The notes: generated by a model from the sequence alone, not told the origin. 64,000 nt of DNA from Piscinibacter sp. HJYY11 (GCF_016735515.1 NZ_JAERQZ010000001.1:3336746-3400745), one strand, 5' to 3'. Counted from the stretch's first letter, positions 44,752 through 55,435 are shown. Made by a program: numbers and translations.

Positions 44752-45540
44752 ATGCAACTGCCGGTCCCCGACCTCAACCCGCGCTTCGACAGCCAGTTGC
44801 TGTCGCGGGTGGAAGACGCGGGCCTGAACGCGAGTGCGCCGCCGCAGCAGCGCTGGGTCGACGGCTGGCTGGTGCGTTTCTCCGCCGGCAAGGCGAAGCG
44901 GGCGCGCTGCATCAACGCGGTGGCCGACGGCCGCCTGAGCGTGGCGACGCGCCTGGCCCAGTGCGAGGAGGTGTACGCCCAGGCCGGCTTGCCGCTGGTG
45001 GTGCGCATCACCCCGTTCACCCGTCCGGCCCACCTCGACGACACCCTGGCCGAGATGGGGTTGCACACGATCGACGACACGCGGGTGATGGTGCTGGATT
45101 CACTCGACGCCCTGCCGGCGGTCGACTGGCCGGCGGGCTGGTCGGCCCACAACATCGGCCTCGACCCCTTTGCACAGCGGGTCGGCGCCTTGCGGGGCTC
45201 GCCGCTTTCGCAGCGCCAGGCGCATGCCGAGCGGCTGCTGCACTCGCCCGTCCCGTTCACCGCCTTCGAATTGCGAGAGCAGGGCGAGGTGCTGGCGTGC
45301 GGCCAGTACGCGATAGAAAGCGACCTGGTCGGGCTCTACGACGTCTTCACCGCGCCCGAGGCCCGTGGCCGCGGCTGCGCCAGCCGCTTGTGCCTGCACA
45401 TGCTCGCGCACGCCCGCTCACGCGGGGCGCGGCACGCCTACCTGCAGGTCGAGCATGACAACCACGCGGCGCGGGCCATCTACCACCGCCTGGGTTTCGC
45501 CGACGGCTACGCCTACCACTACCGGACGCGCCGCATCTGA
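44752..45540 (+). CDS. GNAT-family acetyltransferase
   Basis: A 262-residue protein with a C-terminal GNAT fold: 'CGQYAIESDLVGLYDVFTAPEARGRGCASRLCLHMLAHARSRGARHAYLQVEHDNHAARAIYHRLGF', including the R-G-x-G-C/A acetyl-CoA loop. The N-terminal 120 residues form a second, degenerate half ('GWLVRFSAGKAKRARCINAV', typical of this subfamily). The substrate is unknown. It starts nine bases after parA and converges with argC. Confidence 0.85.
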   Translation: MQLPVPDLNPRFDSQLLSRVEDAGLNASAPPQQRWVDGWLVRFSAGKAKRARCINAVADGRLSVATRLAQCEEVYAQAGLPLVVRITPFTRPAHLDDTLAEMGLHTIDDTRVMVLDSLDALPAVDWPAGWSAHNIGLDPFAQRVGALRGSPLSQRQAHAERLLHSPVPFTAFELREQGEVLACGQYAIESDLVGLYDVFTAPEARGRGCASRLCLHMLAHARSRGARHAYLQVEHDNHAARAIYHRLGFADGYAYHYRTRRI

Positions 45541-45544
45541 ACCG

Positions 45545-46489
<945 letters not shown>

Positions 46490-46534
46490 CTTCATCACCT
46501 CTGATTCGCGAAAACCGCAGGATACGGCACCCGC

Positions 46535-47116
46535 ATGACGACACGCCAACCCAACCCCTTGCCCGCTTCGCCCACGTCGGCATTGCGCGTGCTGTTGCTG
46601 CCCGGCTGGCTCGACTCCGACGCGGCGCATTGGCAATCGCGGTGGGAGCAGCAGCACGGTGACCGCCGTGTCACGCAGGACGACTGGCAATGGCCCAAGC
46701 GCGGTGACTGGATGGCGCGGCTGGAGGAGGTGCTGCTGCAGGACGACAGGCCCGCGGTGCTGGTGGCCCACAGCCTGGGCTGCCAGCTGGTGGCGGCCTG
46801 GGCAGCGCATTCGCGGCACACCGGCCGTGTGGTCGCGGCCCTGCTCGTAGCGCCGCCCGACGTGGAGCGCGATGACATGCCGCCGCAACTCGCGCCGTGG
46901 CGGCCCATCGTGCGGGCGCGTCTTCCATTTCCGAGCACGGCCGTCGTCAGCAGCGACGACCCGTATTGCGCACCCGTGCGCGCCGCCGAGATGGCCGCGC
47001 AGTGGGGCAGCGAGCTGGTCTCGGTGGGCGAGCGTGGCCACATCAACGGCGAATCGGGCCTGGCCGACTGGCCGCAGGGGCGCGAGATCCTGAACGCCCT
47101 GCTGGCGCGCACCTGA
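46535..47116 (+). CDS. RBBP9/YdeN-family alpha/beta hydrolase
   Basis: A 193-residue serine hydrolase: '[20 protein letters not shown]', the nucleophile elbow 'AHSLGC', '[16 protein letters not shown]' with the Asp, and '[11 protein letters not shown]' with the His. This is the full layout of the YdeN/RBBP9 family, whose substrates are poorly known. Divergent from argC and 46 bases before parB. Confidence 0.88.
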   Translation: MTTRQPNPLPASPTSALRVLLLPGWLDSDAAHWQSRWEQQHGDRRVTQDDWQWPKRGDWMARLEEVLLQDDRPAVLVAHSLGCQLVAAWAAHSRHTGRVVAALLVAPPDVERDDMPPQLAPWRPIVRARLPFPSTAVVSSDDPYCAPVRAAEMAAQWGSELVSVGERGHINGESGLADWPQGREILNALLART

Positions 47117-47162
47117 GCGTGGCCACGACGGGCCACCCCTGTCGATCGGACAGAATGCGCCC

Positions 47163-48056
47163 ATGGTCACCAAGAAACCCAAGGGCTTAGGCCTGGGCCT
47201 CGAAGCGCTGCTCGGCCCGAAAGTCAGCGACACCCCTGCGCCCGCCAACGAAGGCGCCCCGCGCAACCTGAAGCTGTCGCTGCTGCAGCCCGGCAAGTAC
47301 CAGCCGCGCACGCGCATGGACGAAGGCTCGCTCTACGAGCTGGCCGAGAGCATCAAGGCGCAGGGCATCATGCAGCCCATCCTGGTGCGGCCGGTGGGCG
47401 AGGGCCGTTACGAAATCATCGCGGGCGAACGCCGCACGCGCGCTGCCAAGCTCGCCGGTCTCGACGACGTGCCGGTGCTCGTGAAGGACGTGCCCGACGA
47501 GGCCGCCGCCGCGATGGCGCTGATCGAGAACATCCAGCGCGAAGACCTCAACCCGCTCGAAGAAGCACAAGGCATCGCCCGCCTTGTCAACGAATTCCAG
47601 CTCACGCACGAGCAGGCTGCGCAGGCGGTCGGTCGCTCCAGAAGCGCCGCGAGCAACCTTCTGCGTTTGCTGAACCTGGCCGAGCCGGTGCAGCAGATGC
47701 TGATGGCCGGTGACATCGACATGGGCCATGCGCGCGCATTGCTGCCGCTCGACGGCGCGCAACAAATACTGGTGGCCGCCGAAGTCGTCGGCAAGAAACT
47801 CAGTGTGCGCGAGGCGGAGAAGCTCGTGGCCAAGACCGCATCGACGCGCCAAAAGCCCCTGCTGCGCATCGCGAAAGAGAAATCACGCGATATTTCACGC
47901 ATCGAGGAAGAGCTGTCGGATGCCCTGACGGCGCAGGTCGAGATCCGTGTGAAGAAGCGCACCAAGCGCGGCGAGCAAGGCGAAGTGGCCATCCAGTTCG
48001 GTTCGTTGGACGAACTCAACGGCCTGCTTCAAAAGCTTGGGCTTTCCGACGCTTAG
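47163..48056 (+). CDS. parB: Chromosome partitioning protein ParB
   Basis: A 297-residue DNA-binding CTPase. The N-terminal lysine-rich tail ([15 protein letters not shown]) is typical and contacts ParA. The nucleotide/spreading domain holds '[38 protein letters not shown]', '[18 protein letters not shown]' and '[23 protein letters not shown]'. The parS-reading HTH is '[25 protein letters not shown]', and a dimerisation segment ends the protein. The parS sites lie 4-5 kb upstream in rsmG and mnmG. Confidence 0.96.
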   Translation: MVTKKPKGLGLGLEALLGPKVSDTPAPANEGAPRNLKLSLLQPGKYQPRTRMDEGSLYELAESIKAQGIMQPILVRPVGEGRYEIIAGERRTRAAKLAGLDDVPVLVKDVPDEAAAAMALIENIQREDLNPLEEAQGIARLVNEFQLTHEQAAQAVGRSRSAASNLLRLLNLAEPVQQMLMAGDIDMGHARALLPLDGAQQILVAAEVVGKKLSVREAEKLVAKTASTRQKPLLRIAKEKSRDISRIEEELSDALTAQVEIRVKKRTKRGEQGEVAIQFGSLDELNGLLQKLGLSDA

Positions 48057-48394
48057 GCGTATCTTGGGGGCGGCGAGGCCGGTTGACGTCGGAATCCATG
48101 AGGAACTCTGAATGTCGCAGGACGCTCTGTGTGAGAAGGAAGTGTTTTCATTGATGAAGTGCGAGGGGCGGCAACGGCACACTCCTTGCAAAGCTTGAAC
48201 TGCGGTGATATTTCGCTTCTTCTCGACACATGGTTGTGCACACAATGAATCAAGCTTGATCGCAAGGCTCGAGACAGTTCGAGGCTGACGAACAGGAAAG
48301 CTCTGATGGAGCCTTGAAGCGGGTTTCATCAGAACTTCCCCAGACGTCACCGAGGTGGCCCCTCGGTGGTGTCTTCCTGAACCAGGAGGTCAGC
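48057..48394. other. 338-base gap before prkA with promoter and hairpin
   Basis: No gene is seen. It contains the sigma-54 promoter at 48175-48190, and a perfect 8-bp hairpin (CACCGAGG 48348-48355, CCTCGGTG 48361-48368) in the predicted leader, 15 bases before the prkA ribosome binding site AGGAGG at 48384-48389. The base composition is lower in GC than the surroundings. The space upstream of the promoter (48057-48170) is long enough for an enhancer-binding protein, but I cannot assign a site. Confidence 0.55.
48175..48190 (+). promoter_or_regulatory. Sigma-54 (-24/-12) promoter of prkA
   Basis: CGGCAC-ACTCC-TTGCA matches the consensus TGGCAC-N5-TTGCA at every position except the first. The invariant GG (48176-48177) and GC (48188-48189) have the canonical ten-base spacing. 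Transcription would start near 48201, about 190 bases before the prkA start codon. E. coli yeaG is also under NtrC/sigma-54 control. Confidence 0.75.
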
Positions 48395-50317
48395 ATGGAT
48401 GTGATCAGCCATTTCGCCGCGCGATACGAGCGCACGCGTGAAGAGGAACTCTCACTCGAGGAGTACCTCAACGAGTGCAAGCGCAACCCGATTGCGTATG
48501 CCACCGCTGCCGAGCGCATGCTCAAGGCCATCGGTGAGCCCCAGACCATCGACACGCGAAACGACCCGCGGCTGTCGCGTCTCTTTGCCAACAAGGTCAT
48601 CAAGATCTACCCGGCCTTTGCCGAGTTTTACGGCATGGAAGACGCGATCGAGCAGGTCGTGTCGTACTTCCGGCATGCCGCGCAGGGCCTGGAAGAAAAG
48701 AAGCAGATCCTCTATCTGCTGGGCCCGGTGGGCGGCGGCAAGTCGTCGATCGCCGAGCGCCTGAAGGCGCTGATGCAGGAGGTGCCCTTCTACGCGATCA
48801 AGGGGTCGCCGGTGAACGAGTCGCCGCTCGGCCTCTTCGATTTGACTGAAGACGGGCCGATCCTCGAGAAGGAATACGGCATTCCGCGTCGCTACCTGAA
48901 CCGCATCCTGTCGCCCTGGGCCGTGAAGCGGCTCGAGGAATACGGCGGCGACATCCGCAAGTTCAAGGTCGTGAAGCGCTACCCCTCGGTGCTCAAGCAG
49001 GTCGGCATCGCCAAGACCGAGCCGGGTGACGAGAACAACCAGGACATCTCATCGCTGGTGGGCAAGGTCGACATCCGCAAGCTCGAGACCTACGCGCAAG
49101 ACGACCCCGATGCCTACAGCTACTCCGGCGGCCTGTGCCTCGCCAACCAGGGCCTGCTGGAATTCGTCGAAATGTTCAAGGCACCGATCAAGGTGCTGCA
49201 CCCCTTGCTCACTGCCACTCAGGAAGGCAACTACAAGGGCACTGAAGGTTTCGGCGCGATCCCGTTCGATGGCGTGGTGCTGGCGCACTCGAACGAGAGC
49301 GAATGGAAGACCTTCCGCAACAACAAGAACAACGAGGCCTTCCTCGACCGCATCTACATCGTGAAGGTGCCGTACTGCCTGCGCGTGAGCGAGGAAGTGC
49401 GCATCTACGAGAAGCTGCTGCGCGGCTCGTCGCTCTCGCAGGCGACCTGCGCGCCGGGCACGCTCAAGATGATGAGCCAGTTCGCCGTGCTCACGCGCCT
49501 GAAGGAGCCTGAGAACTCCAGCCTCTATTCCAAGATGCTGGTGTACGACGGTGAGAACCTGAAGGACACCGACCCGCGCGCGAAGAGCTTCCAGGAGTAC
49601 CGCGACTACGCCGGTGTCGACGAAGGCATGAGCGGCATCTCGACGCGCTTCGCGTTCAAGATCCTCTCCAAGGTCTTCAACTTCGATTCGACTGAAGTCG
49701 CCGCGAACCCGGTGCACCTGATGTATGTGCTCGAGCAGCAGATCGAGCGCGAGCAGTTCCCGGCCGAGACGGAGCAGAAGTACCTGGCGTTCATCAAGGA
49801 ACACCTGGCGGTCAAGTACGCCGAGTTCATCGGCAAGGAGATCCAGACTGCGTACCTCGAGAGCTACAGCGAGTACGGCCAGAACATCTTCGACCGCTAC
49901 GTCACCTACGCCGACTACTGGATCCAGGACCACGAGTACCGCGACACCGACACCGGCGAAGTCTTCGACCGCGCGTCGCTGAACGCCGAGCTCGAGAAGA
50001 TCGAGAAGCCGGCCGGCATCAGCAACCCGAAGGACTTCCGCAACGAGATCGTCAACTTCGTGCTGCGGGCGCGGGCCAACAACTCGGGCAACAACCCGCT
50101 GTGGACGAGCTACGAGAAGCTGCGCACGGTGATCGAGAAGAAGATGTTCTCGAACACCGAGGAGCTGCTGCCGGTCATCAGCTTCAACGCCAAGGCGAGT
50201 GCCGACGAAGCCAAGAAGCACGAGGACTTCGTCACCCGCATGGTCGCGAAGGGCTACACGCCGAAGCAGGTGCGCCTGCTGTGCGAGTGGTATCTCCGGG
50301 TTCGCAAGAGCTCCTGA
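48395..50317 (+). CDS. prkA: PrkA-type AAA+ protein kinase (YeaG)
   Basis: A 640-residue protein of the PrkA/YeaG family: an N-terminal AAA+ module with Walker A GPVGGGKSS near residue 110, 'AIKGSPVNESPLGLFD', 'SYSGGLCLANQGLLEFVEMFKAPIKVLHPLLTATQEGNY', and a C-terminal PrkA domain with 'GVDEGMSGISTRFAFKILSKVFNFD'. YeaG supports survival under nitrogen starvation and stationary phase; some PrkA proteins act as kinases, others mainly as AAA proteases. The ATG at 48395 follows AGGAGG; an in-frame upstream ATG lacks one. First gene of prkA-yeaH-spoVR. Confidence 0.96.
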   Translation: MDVISHFAARYERTREEELSLEEYLNECKRNPIAYATAAERMLKAIGEPQTIDTRNDPRLSRLFANKVIKIYPAFAEFYGMEDAIEQVVSYFRHAAQGLEEKKQILYLLGPVGGGKSSIAERLKALMQEVPFYAIKGSPVNESPLGLFDLTEDGPILEKEYGIPRRYLNRILSPWAVKRLEEYGGDIRKFKVVKRYPSVLKQVGIAKTEPGDENNQDISSLVGKVDIRKLETYAQDDPDAYSYSGGLCLANQGLLEFVEMFKAPIKVLHPLLTATQEGNYKGTEGFGAIPFDGVVLAHSNESEWKTFRNNKNNEAFLDRIYIVKVPYCLRVSEEVRIYEKLLRGSSLSQATCAPGTLKMMSQFAVLTRLKEPENSSLYSKMLVYDGENLKDTDPRAKSFQEYRDYAGVDEGMSGISTRFAFKILSKVFNFDSTEVAANPVHLMYVLEQQIEREQFPAETEQKYLAFIKEHLAVKYAEFIGKEIQTAYLESYSEYGQNIFDRYVTYADYWIQDHEYRDTDTGEVFDRASLNAELEKIEKPAGISNPKDFRNEIVNFVLRARANNSGNNPLWTSYEKLRTVIEKKMFSNTEELLPVISFNAKASADEAKKHEDFVTRMVAKGYTPKQVRLLCEWYLRVRKSS

Positions 50318-50356
50318 CAGCGAGGTCCCTGATTGGCTAGCTCCGGAAAGGCCAGC

Positions 50357-51625
50357 ATGCTCCAGCAGATCATCGACAGACGGCTCGCTGGGAAGAACAA
50401 GTCCATCGGCAACCGTGAGCGCTTCCTGCGCCGTCACAAGGAGCAGATCCGCGAGGCGGTCAAGCGCGCGGTCGATGGACGGGGCATCCGCGATCTCGCG
50501 CAAGGGGAAGACATCCACATCCCCAAGCGCGACATCGCCGAGCCGGTGTTCGGCCATGGCCAGGGCGGCAAGCGCGAGATGGTCCACCCCGGCAACAAGG
50601 ACTACGTGCGCGGCGACCGCATCGAGCGGCCGAAAGGCGGCGGCGGTGGAGGCGGCGGCGGGCAGGCGAGCGACTCCGGCGAGGGGGACGACGACTTCGT
50701 CTTCCACCTCAGCAAGGAAGAGTTCATGCAGGTCTTCTTCGACGACCTGGCCCTGCCCAACCTCACGCGCACCGTGCTCGCCGAGACGCCCGAGTACAAG
50801 ACGCACCGCGCGGGCTACAGCAGCGACGGCACGCCCAACAACCTGCATGTGGTGCGCTCCATGCGCGGCGCCATCGGCCGGCGCATTGCGCTCGGCAACG
50901 AGTCGCGCCGCGAGCTGAAGGAGCTCGAAGCCGAGCTCGAGGAGCTGAAGGCCAAGCCCGGCTTCGATGCCAAGGTGGCCGAGCTGAAGGAAAGGATCGA
51001 AGCGCTCAGGGCACGCCTCGCGCGCATCCCCTACCTCGACCCGATCGACCTGCGCTACCGCAGCCGCGTGCGCGTGCCGGTGCCGACCAGCAAGGCGGTG
51101 ATGTTCTGCTTGATGGACGTCTCGGGCTCGATGGACGAAGCGCGCAAGGACCTGGCGAAACGCTTCTTCATCCTGCTGTACCTCTTCCTGACCCGGCACT
51201 ACGAGAAGATCGACATCGTCTTCATCCGCCACCACACGCAGGCGCAGGAAGTCGACGAGCACAACTTCTTCCACTCCACCGAGACCGGCGGCACCGTGGT
51301 GTCGAGCGCGCTGGTGCTGATGGAAGAGATCGCCAAGGCCCGCTACCCCACCAGCGAGTGGAACATCTACGGCGCGCAGGCGAGCGACGGCGACAACTGG
51401 CACCACGACAGCGGCCGCTGCCGCGAGCTGCTCGCCAACAACATCCTGCCGCTGTGCCGGTACTTCGCCTACGTGCAGGTGGCCGAGGAAGAACAGAACC
51501 TGTGGGACGAGTACGCGACGCTCGCGGCCGATGCGAAGGACTTCGCCATCCGCAAGGTGACCGAGGCCTCGCAGATCTATCCCGTCTTCCGTCAGTTGTT
51601 CAAGAAGGAGGGGGCCGCCACATGA
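50357..51625 (+). CDS. yeaH: YeaH/DUF444 von Willebrand factor A-like protein
   Basis: A 422-residue protein of the YeaH family. The start 'IIDRRLAGKNKSIGNRERFLRRHKEQIREAV' matches E. coli YeaH; a long glycine run (about residues 94-103) precedes 'GDDDFVFHLSKEEFMQVFFDDLALPNL'. The C-terminal VWA-like domain has the metal site 'CLMDVSGSMDEARKD' and 'ETGGTVVSSAL'. It is coexpressed with PrkA and SpoVR, and the trio is thought to act together, mechanism unknown. The ATG at 50357 was chosen over a TTG at 50333 because it matches the family start and has GGAAAGG upstream. It overlaps spoVR by ATGA. Confidence 0.93.
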   Translation: MLQQIIDRRLAGKNKSIGNRERFLRRHKEQIREAVKRAVDGRGIRDLAQGEDIHIPKRDIAEPVFGHGQGGKREMVHPGNKDYVRGDRIERPKGGGGGGGGGQASDSGEGDDDFVFHLSKEEFMQVFFDDLALPNLTRTVLAETPEYKTHRAGYSSDGTPNNLHVVRSMRGAIGRRIALGNESRRELKELEAELEELKAKPGFDAKVAELKERIEALRARLARIPYLDPIDLRYRSRVRVPVPTSKAVMFCLMDVSGSMDEARKDLAKRFFILLYLFLTRHYEKIDIVFIRHHTQAQEVDEHNFFHSTETGGTVVSSALVLMEEIAKARYPTSEWNIYGAQASDGDNWHHDSGRCRELLANNILPLCRYFAYVQVAEEEQNLWDEYATLAADAKDFAIRKVTEASQIYPVFRQLFKKEGAAT

Positions 51626-53223
51626 GCAGTCCGATCGATGCCCCGTGGGGTGAGGAACGTCGCAAGGAGCAGTGGTCGGTGTCGCCGCGCCGCCGGGCGA
51701 GCGATCTCGTCGCGCCCAAGCGCACCCACGAGCCGCTGCCTTCGCCGAGCGACTGGTCGTTCGAGCTGATCGAGCAGTACCACGAGGTCATCAAGGCCAC
51801 CGCCGCGCGCTACGGCCTCGACACCTACCCCAACCAGCTCGAGATCATCACCGCCGAGCAGATGATGGATGCGTATGCGTCGGTGGGCATGCCGGTCAAC
51901 TACCGCCACTGGAGCTACGGCAAGGAGTTCATCTCCACCGAGAAGAACTACAAGCGCGGCCACATGGGCCTCGCCTACGAGATCGTCATCAACAGCAACC
52001 CTTGCATCAGCTACCTGATGGAAGAGAACACGATGGCCATGCAGGCCCTCGTGATCGCACACGCCGCCTACGGCCACAACAGCTTCTTCAAGGGCAACTA
52101 CCTCTTCCGCATGTGGACCGATGCGGCGTCGATCATCGACTACCTGGTCTACGCGAAGAACTACGTCGCCGAATGCGAGGAGCGCCACGGACTCGATGCG
52201 GTGGAAGAGCTGCTCGACAGCTGCCACGCGCTGATGAACCACGGCGTCGACCGCTATCGCCGCCCGAGCCGCAAGTCGCTCGCGCAGGAGCTGGCCGACC
52301 GCAAGGACCGCGAGGCCTATGCGCAGCAGCAGGTCAACGAGATGTGGCGCACGCTGCCCAGGAAGGCCGAGAAGACGGCCGAAGAGGCGCAGGCCAAGCG
52401 CTTCCCCGAAGAGCCGCAGGAGAACTTGCTGTACTTCATCGAGAAGAACGCCCCGCTGCTCGAGCCCTGGCAGCGCGAGATCGTGCGCATCGTGCGCAAA
52501 ATCGCGCAGTACTTCTACCCGCAGCGCCAGACGCAGGTGATGAACGAGGGCTGGGCCACCTTCTGGCACCACAAGCTGCTCAACACCATGTACGACGACG
52601 GCCACCTGTCCGACGGCATGATGATCGAGTGGCTGAAGTCGCACACCAACGTCGTGTACCAGCCCAAGGTGACCGACCGGCACTACAGCGGCATCAACCC
52701 CTATGCGCTGGGCTTCGCGATGTACACCGACATCAAGCGCATCTGCGAGAACCCGACCGACGAAGACCGCCACTGGTTCCCCGACATCGCGGGCAAGGAC
52801 TGGCTGGAAACGCTCGACCACGCGATGCGCAACTTCAAGGACGAGAGCTTCGTCGGCCAGTACCTGTCGCCCAACCTGATGCGCGAGTTCCGCTTCTTCG
52901 CCATCAACGACGACGAGAAGGAAGAAGAGCTCGAGGTCTCGGCCATCCACGACGAGAGCGGCTACCGCCGCGTGCGTGAGGCGCTGTCGCACCAGTACGA
53001 CCTGGGCGCGCGTGAGCCCAACATCCAGGTGTGGAACGTGAACCTGCGCGGCGACCGTTCGCTCACGCTGCGCCACGCGCAGCACAACGACCGGCCCCTG
53101 CACGAAGGCGCGAACGAAGTGCTCAAGCATGTGGCGCGCCTGTGGGGCTTTGGCGTCCACCTGGAGAGCGTCAACGGCGCCGGCGAAGTGCAGCGCCGCT
53201 GGTCGGTCACGCCGCCGCAGTAA
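51622..53223 (+). CDS. spoVR: SpoVR/YcgB-family protein
   Basis: A 533-residue protein of the SpoVR family: 'YGLDTYPNQLEIITAEQMMDAYASVGMPVNYRHWSYGKEF', 'YEIVINSNPCISYLMEENTMAMQALVIAHAAYGHNSFFKGNYLF', 'MNEGWATFWHHKLLNTMYDDG' (a HExxH-like, metal-suited region) and 'NPYALGFAMYTDIKRI'. In Bacillus it acts in spore cortex assembly; in non-sporulating bacteria it travels with PrkA and YeaH as a stress module. It ends the operon; the convergent cytochrome-type gene begins 24 bases further on. Confidence 0.94.
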   Translation: MSSPIDAPWGEERRKEQWSVSPRRRASDLVAPKRTHEPLPSPSDWSFELIEQYHEVIKATAARYGLDTYPNQLEIITAEQMMDAYASVGMPVNYRHWSYGKEFISTEKNYKRGHMGLAYEIVINSNPCISYLMEENTMAMQALVIAHAAYGHNSFFKGNYLFRMWTDAASIIDYLVYAKNYVAECEERHGLDAVEELLDSCHALMNHGVDRYRRPSRKSLAQELADRKDREAYAQQQVNEMWRTLPRKAEKTAEEAQAKRFPEEPQENLLYFIEKNAPLLEPWQREIVRIVRKIAQYFYPQRQTQVMNEGWATFWHHKLLNTMYDDGHLSDGMMIEWLKSHTNVVYQPKVTDRHYSGINPYALGFAMYTDIKRICENPTDEDRHWFPDIAGKDWLETLDHAMRNFKDESFVGQYLSPNLMREFRFFAINDDEKEEELEVSAIHDESGYRRVREALSHQYDLGAREPNIQVWNVNLRGDRSLTLRHAQHNDRPLHEGANEVLKHVARLWGFGVHLESVNGAGEVQRRWSVTPPQ

Positions 53224-53246
53224 CGACGGCATCACCGGCGGGACCC

Positions 53247-55295
53247 TCAGTGGGTGCGGAACGACCCCGAGGTCGTGCGCCGCGCCGGCTCTTGCGTCAC
53301 GTCGCGTGTCACTGGCTGCGGGCTGGGCCCGATGGCGATCGGGGGCATGCCCAGCGCCCGCCGCATCTCGGCCAATGATTTCTCCTGCTGCGCGCTGATC
53401 GATGCCCGCTGCGCATCAAGCTTCAGCGACTCCGCGAGCGTCAGCGGGCGTGTGCTCGCCAGGCGCTCCGCGAGGAGGCGCTGCCATGCGCTCGCCTGCG
53501 GCACGAGCTGCGCCAGCACCCCGTCCTGCCGCTTGAAGGCGGGCTCGCGCATCTCGGCCGTGAGGGTCGTGAATCGGTGGGTGCACGGGCAGGTGATCGC
53601 GTTCAGCTGGTCGACCAGGAAATTGCGTCGATCGGGCAGGAAGACGTCGTGCAGGGCCGGCGAGAGCGCGTGACCCAGGTTGCTCGCGAAGGCAGGGTTC
53701 GACAGCTCGACCAGGGCCGCGGGCTGGGTCTCCACGTGCACGAAATTGCCCAGCGAATTCGGCCAGCTGGTGACGGTGGTGCCAGTCGGTGTGACGGCCG
53801 GGCCGATCGCGTTGGCGAGGCGCAGGCCGAAGTTGTCGGGCTGGTGGCAGCCGGCACAGGTCTGCGTGGTGGCGCGCTTGAGGATCTGCGTGGCCGTCAG
53901 GCCTTGCAGCGCAGCTTCCGACTGGAGCCCGGTGCGGAAGGTGTTGGTCGACCCTCCCGCGGCGTTGAACTGCGCCAGGTACTGGTCATGCCACACGTCG
54001 AACGGCGCCTGCGAGGAGGGCATGGTGTTGAAGGGTGGTGCGATGGGCGCCTGCGAGAAGCTCTGCGGCGCGTTGTGCGTCGGCGAGACGGAATAGCCGA
54101 TGCGCATGAGCGTCGGGTCGCCGAGCAGGGCGGTCTGCCCGAGCACGCTCGTCTGGAAGGCCTGTGCCGTCAGGCTCAAGGGGTTGGCCGTGTTGGCGAC
54201 GTCCTCGTTCCACAGCGTGCCCCACGGGTTGACCTTGACCGGGATCGGCACGATCTCGAACTTGCACGGCGTGCTGCTGCAGTTGAGCACGGTCTTGAAT
54301 TCCTTGAGCATCCAGCGCGTCGTCTGCACGAACTGGTTGGTGCGGATCTGCCCGCTGCCCGAGCCGCCGTAGGTGCCGGTCACGCCCTTGCTGCTGTAGT
54401 GGTCCACATGCACCACCGGCCGGAAGCCGGGCAGGCCGGTGTAGAAGAACTCCTCGAGCTTGGCGGCGCGGTCGGTGGCCGAGTTCATGGCCGACAGCGA
54501 CTTCCACATCTGCATCACCGGCTTGCAGCCGCTGCGGCAGCCTGGCGTGGGGTTGGGCAGCACGCCTTCGAAGATGATGAGGTTGCGCGCGTTGGGCAAG
54601 GCCTGCAGCTCGCCGTAGACGATGCGGTACTCGCCGCAGTTGCGCCAGCCTTCGTGCGCGAGGTCGAGGCGGTTGACGAGCGCAAGCGGCACATAGCCGC
54701 TGAAGCTGTCGAAGGAGCCGCTCATGCGGGCGTTGATCTGCGCGTCGGTGCCGACGGCTTCTCGGCCTTCTTCCGACGAATTGCGCGGCCGGCAGGCGTG
54801 CGGCAGCCCGTTGAGCGTGCCGCCGGCGTCGCTGCAGCGCGGGCCGGTGGCGAGGGCCTGGGCCGCAGGGTTCTGCGTGTCCCAGAACTGGCGGAAGATC
54901 GACGCGGCCGTGGTGCCCGGCACCTGCGCCACCACCTGCGAAGCGAGCTGGTCCATCGTGCGCCTGAGCGAGAAGTCGCGCGACGTCAGCGTCGACACGT
55001 CGTGGACCATCAGCGAGCGGTGCGGGTCGATGTCGGCCGGCGAGGTGGGCGGCGAGGGCAGGCACACCCGCTGCGTGAAGTCGCGGTCGAGCAGGTCGAG
55101 CTTGTCGACGATCTGGAAGCGCAGCACGTTGTCGCGCTGGACCGGCGTGAGCCTCGGGTCGCTCGGGCTCACGCCGACGAGCTCGGCGGGTAGGGGCGTG
55201 AAGCTGGGCGGTTGCTTGATCACCACCTGGGCCTGGGCCGCAGTGATGGCGACGACCGACAGCAGGCCGGCCAATGAAGGGGTGAAGGTGGTCAT
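53247..55295 (-). CDS. Large exported protein with a single c-type heme motif
   Basis: A 682-residue protein with a signal peptide (LAGLLSVVAITAAQAQ). Near residue 475 it has 'QTCAGCHQPDNFGLRL', a heme c attachment site, and the following 'ITCPCTHRF' adds a cysteine pair. The N-terminal two-thirds contains several more cysteines (CRPRNSS, PGCRSGCKPV, NCSSTPCKFE) likely forming disulfides. The C-terminal 130 residues are helical and charged. I do not recognise a named family; similar large cytochrome-like proteins occur near oxidases. The start at 55295 follows GGGAGA. Three copies of a TAGGGGG motif lie 94-140 bases upstream. Confidence 0.75.
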   Translation of the reverse strand: MTTFTPSLAGLLSVVAITAAQAQVVIKQPPSFTPLPAELVGVSPSDPRLTPVQRDNVLRFQIVDKLDLLDRDFTQRVCLPSPPTSPADIDPHRSLMVHDVSTLTSRDFSLRRTMDQLASQVVAQVPGTTAASIFRQFWDTQNPAAQALATGPRCSDAGGTLNGLPHACRPRNSSEEGREAVGTDAQINARMSGSFDSFSGYVPLALVNRLDLAHEGWRNCGEYRIVYGELQALPNARNLIIFEGVLPNPTPGCRSGCKPVMQMWKSLSAMNSATDRAAKLEEFFYTGLPGFRPVVHVDHYSSKGVTGTYGGSGSGQIRTNQFVQTTRWMLKEFKTVLNCSSTPCKFEIVPIPVKVNPWGTLWNEDVANTANPLSLTAQAFQTSVLGQTALLGDPTLMRIGYSVSPTHNAPQSFSQAPIAPPFNTMPSSQAPFDVWHDQYLAQFNAAGGSTNTFRTGLQSEAALQGLTATQILKRATTQTCAGCHQPDNFGLRLANAIGPAVTPTGTTVTSWPNSLGNFVHVETQPAALVELSNPAFASNLGHALSPALHDVFLPDRRNFLVDQLNAITCPCTHRFTTLTAEMREPAFKRQDGVLAQLVPQASAWQRLLAERLASTRPLTLAESLKLDAQRASISAQQEKSLAEMRRALGMPPIAIGPSPQPVTRDVTQEPARRTTSGSFRTH

Positions 55296-55388
55296 GGAGT
55301 CTCCCTGGGGCTGGTTCACCGGCACCACCTTCGCGGCAGGGCACGGTGAAGTCAGTCTAGGAAGTTCCTAACCGCCAAGACTCGTGTG

Positions 55389-55435
55389 TCTTAGGGGGAT
55401 CACGCGGTTCTAGGGGGAACGCGTGTTCTAGGGGG
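55389..55435. repeat. Three spaced copies of TTCTAGGGGG upstream of the heme-motif gene
   Basis: TCTTAGGGGG at 55389-55398, TTCTAGGGGG at 55408-55417 and TTCTAGGGGG at 55426-55435 recur at 19- and 18-base steps, about two helical turns. On the minus strand they read CCCCCTAGAAC and lie upstream of the leftward heme-protein gene. Spaced direct repeats like this usually bind a response regulator cooperatively. The last copy touches the stop of the DJ-1-like gene. Confidence 0.55.

Noticed and set aside
44752-45540. Considered a parAB-associated partition factor
   Set aside because: The acetyl-CoA loop and GNAT C-terminal pattern are clear, so it is an acetyltransferase that happens to lie in the par region.
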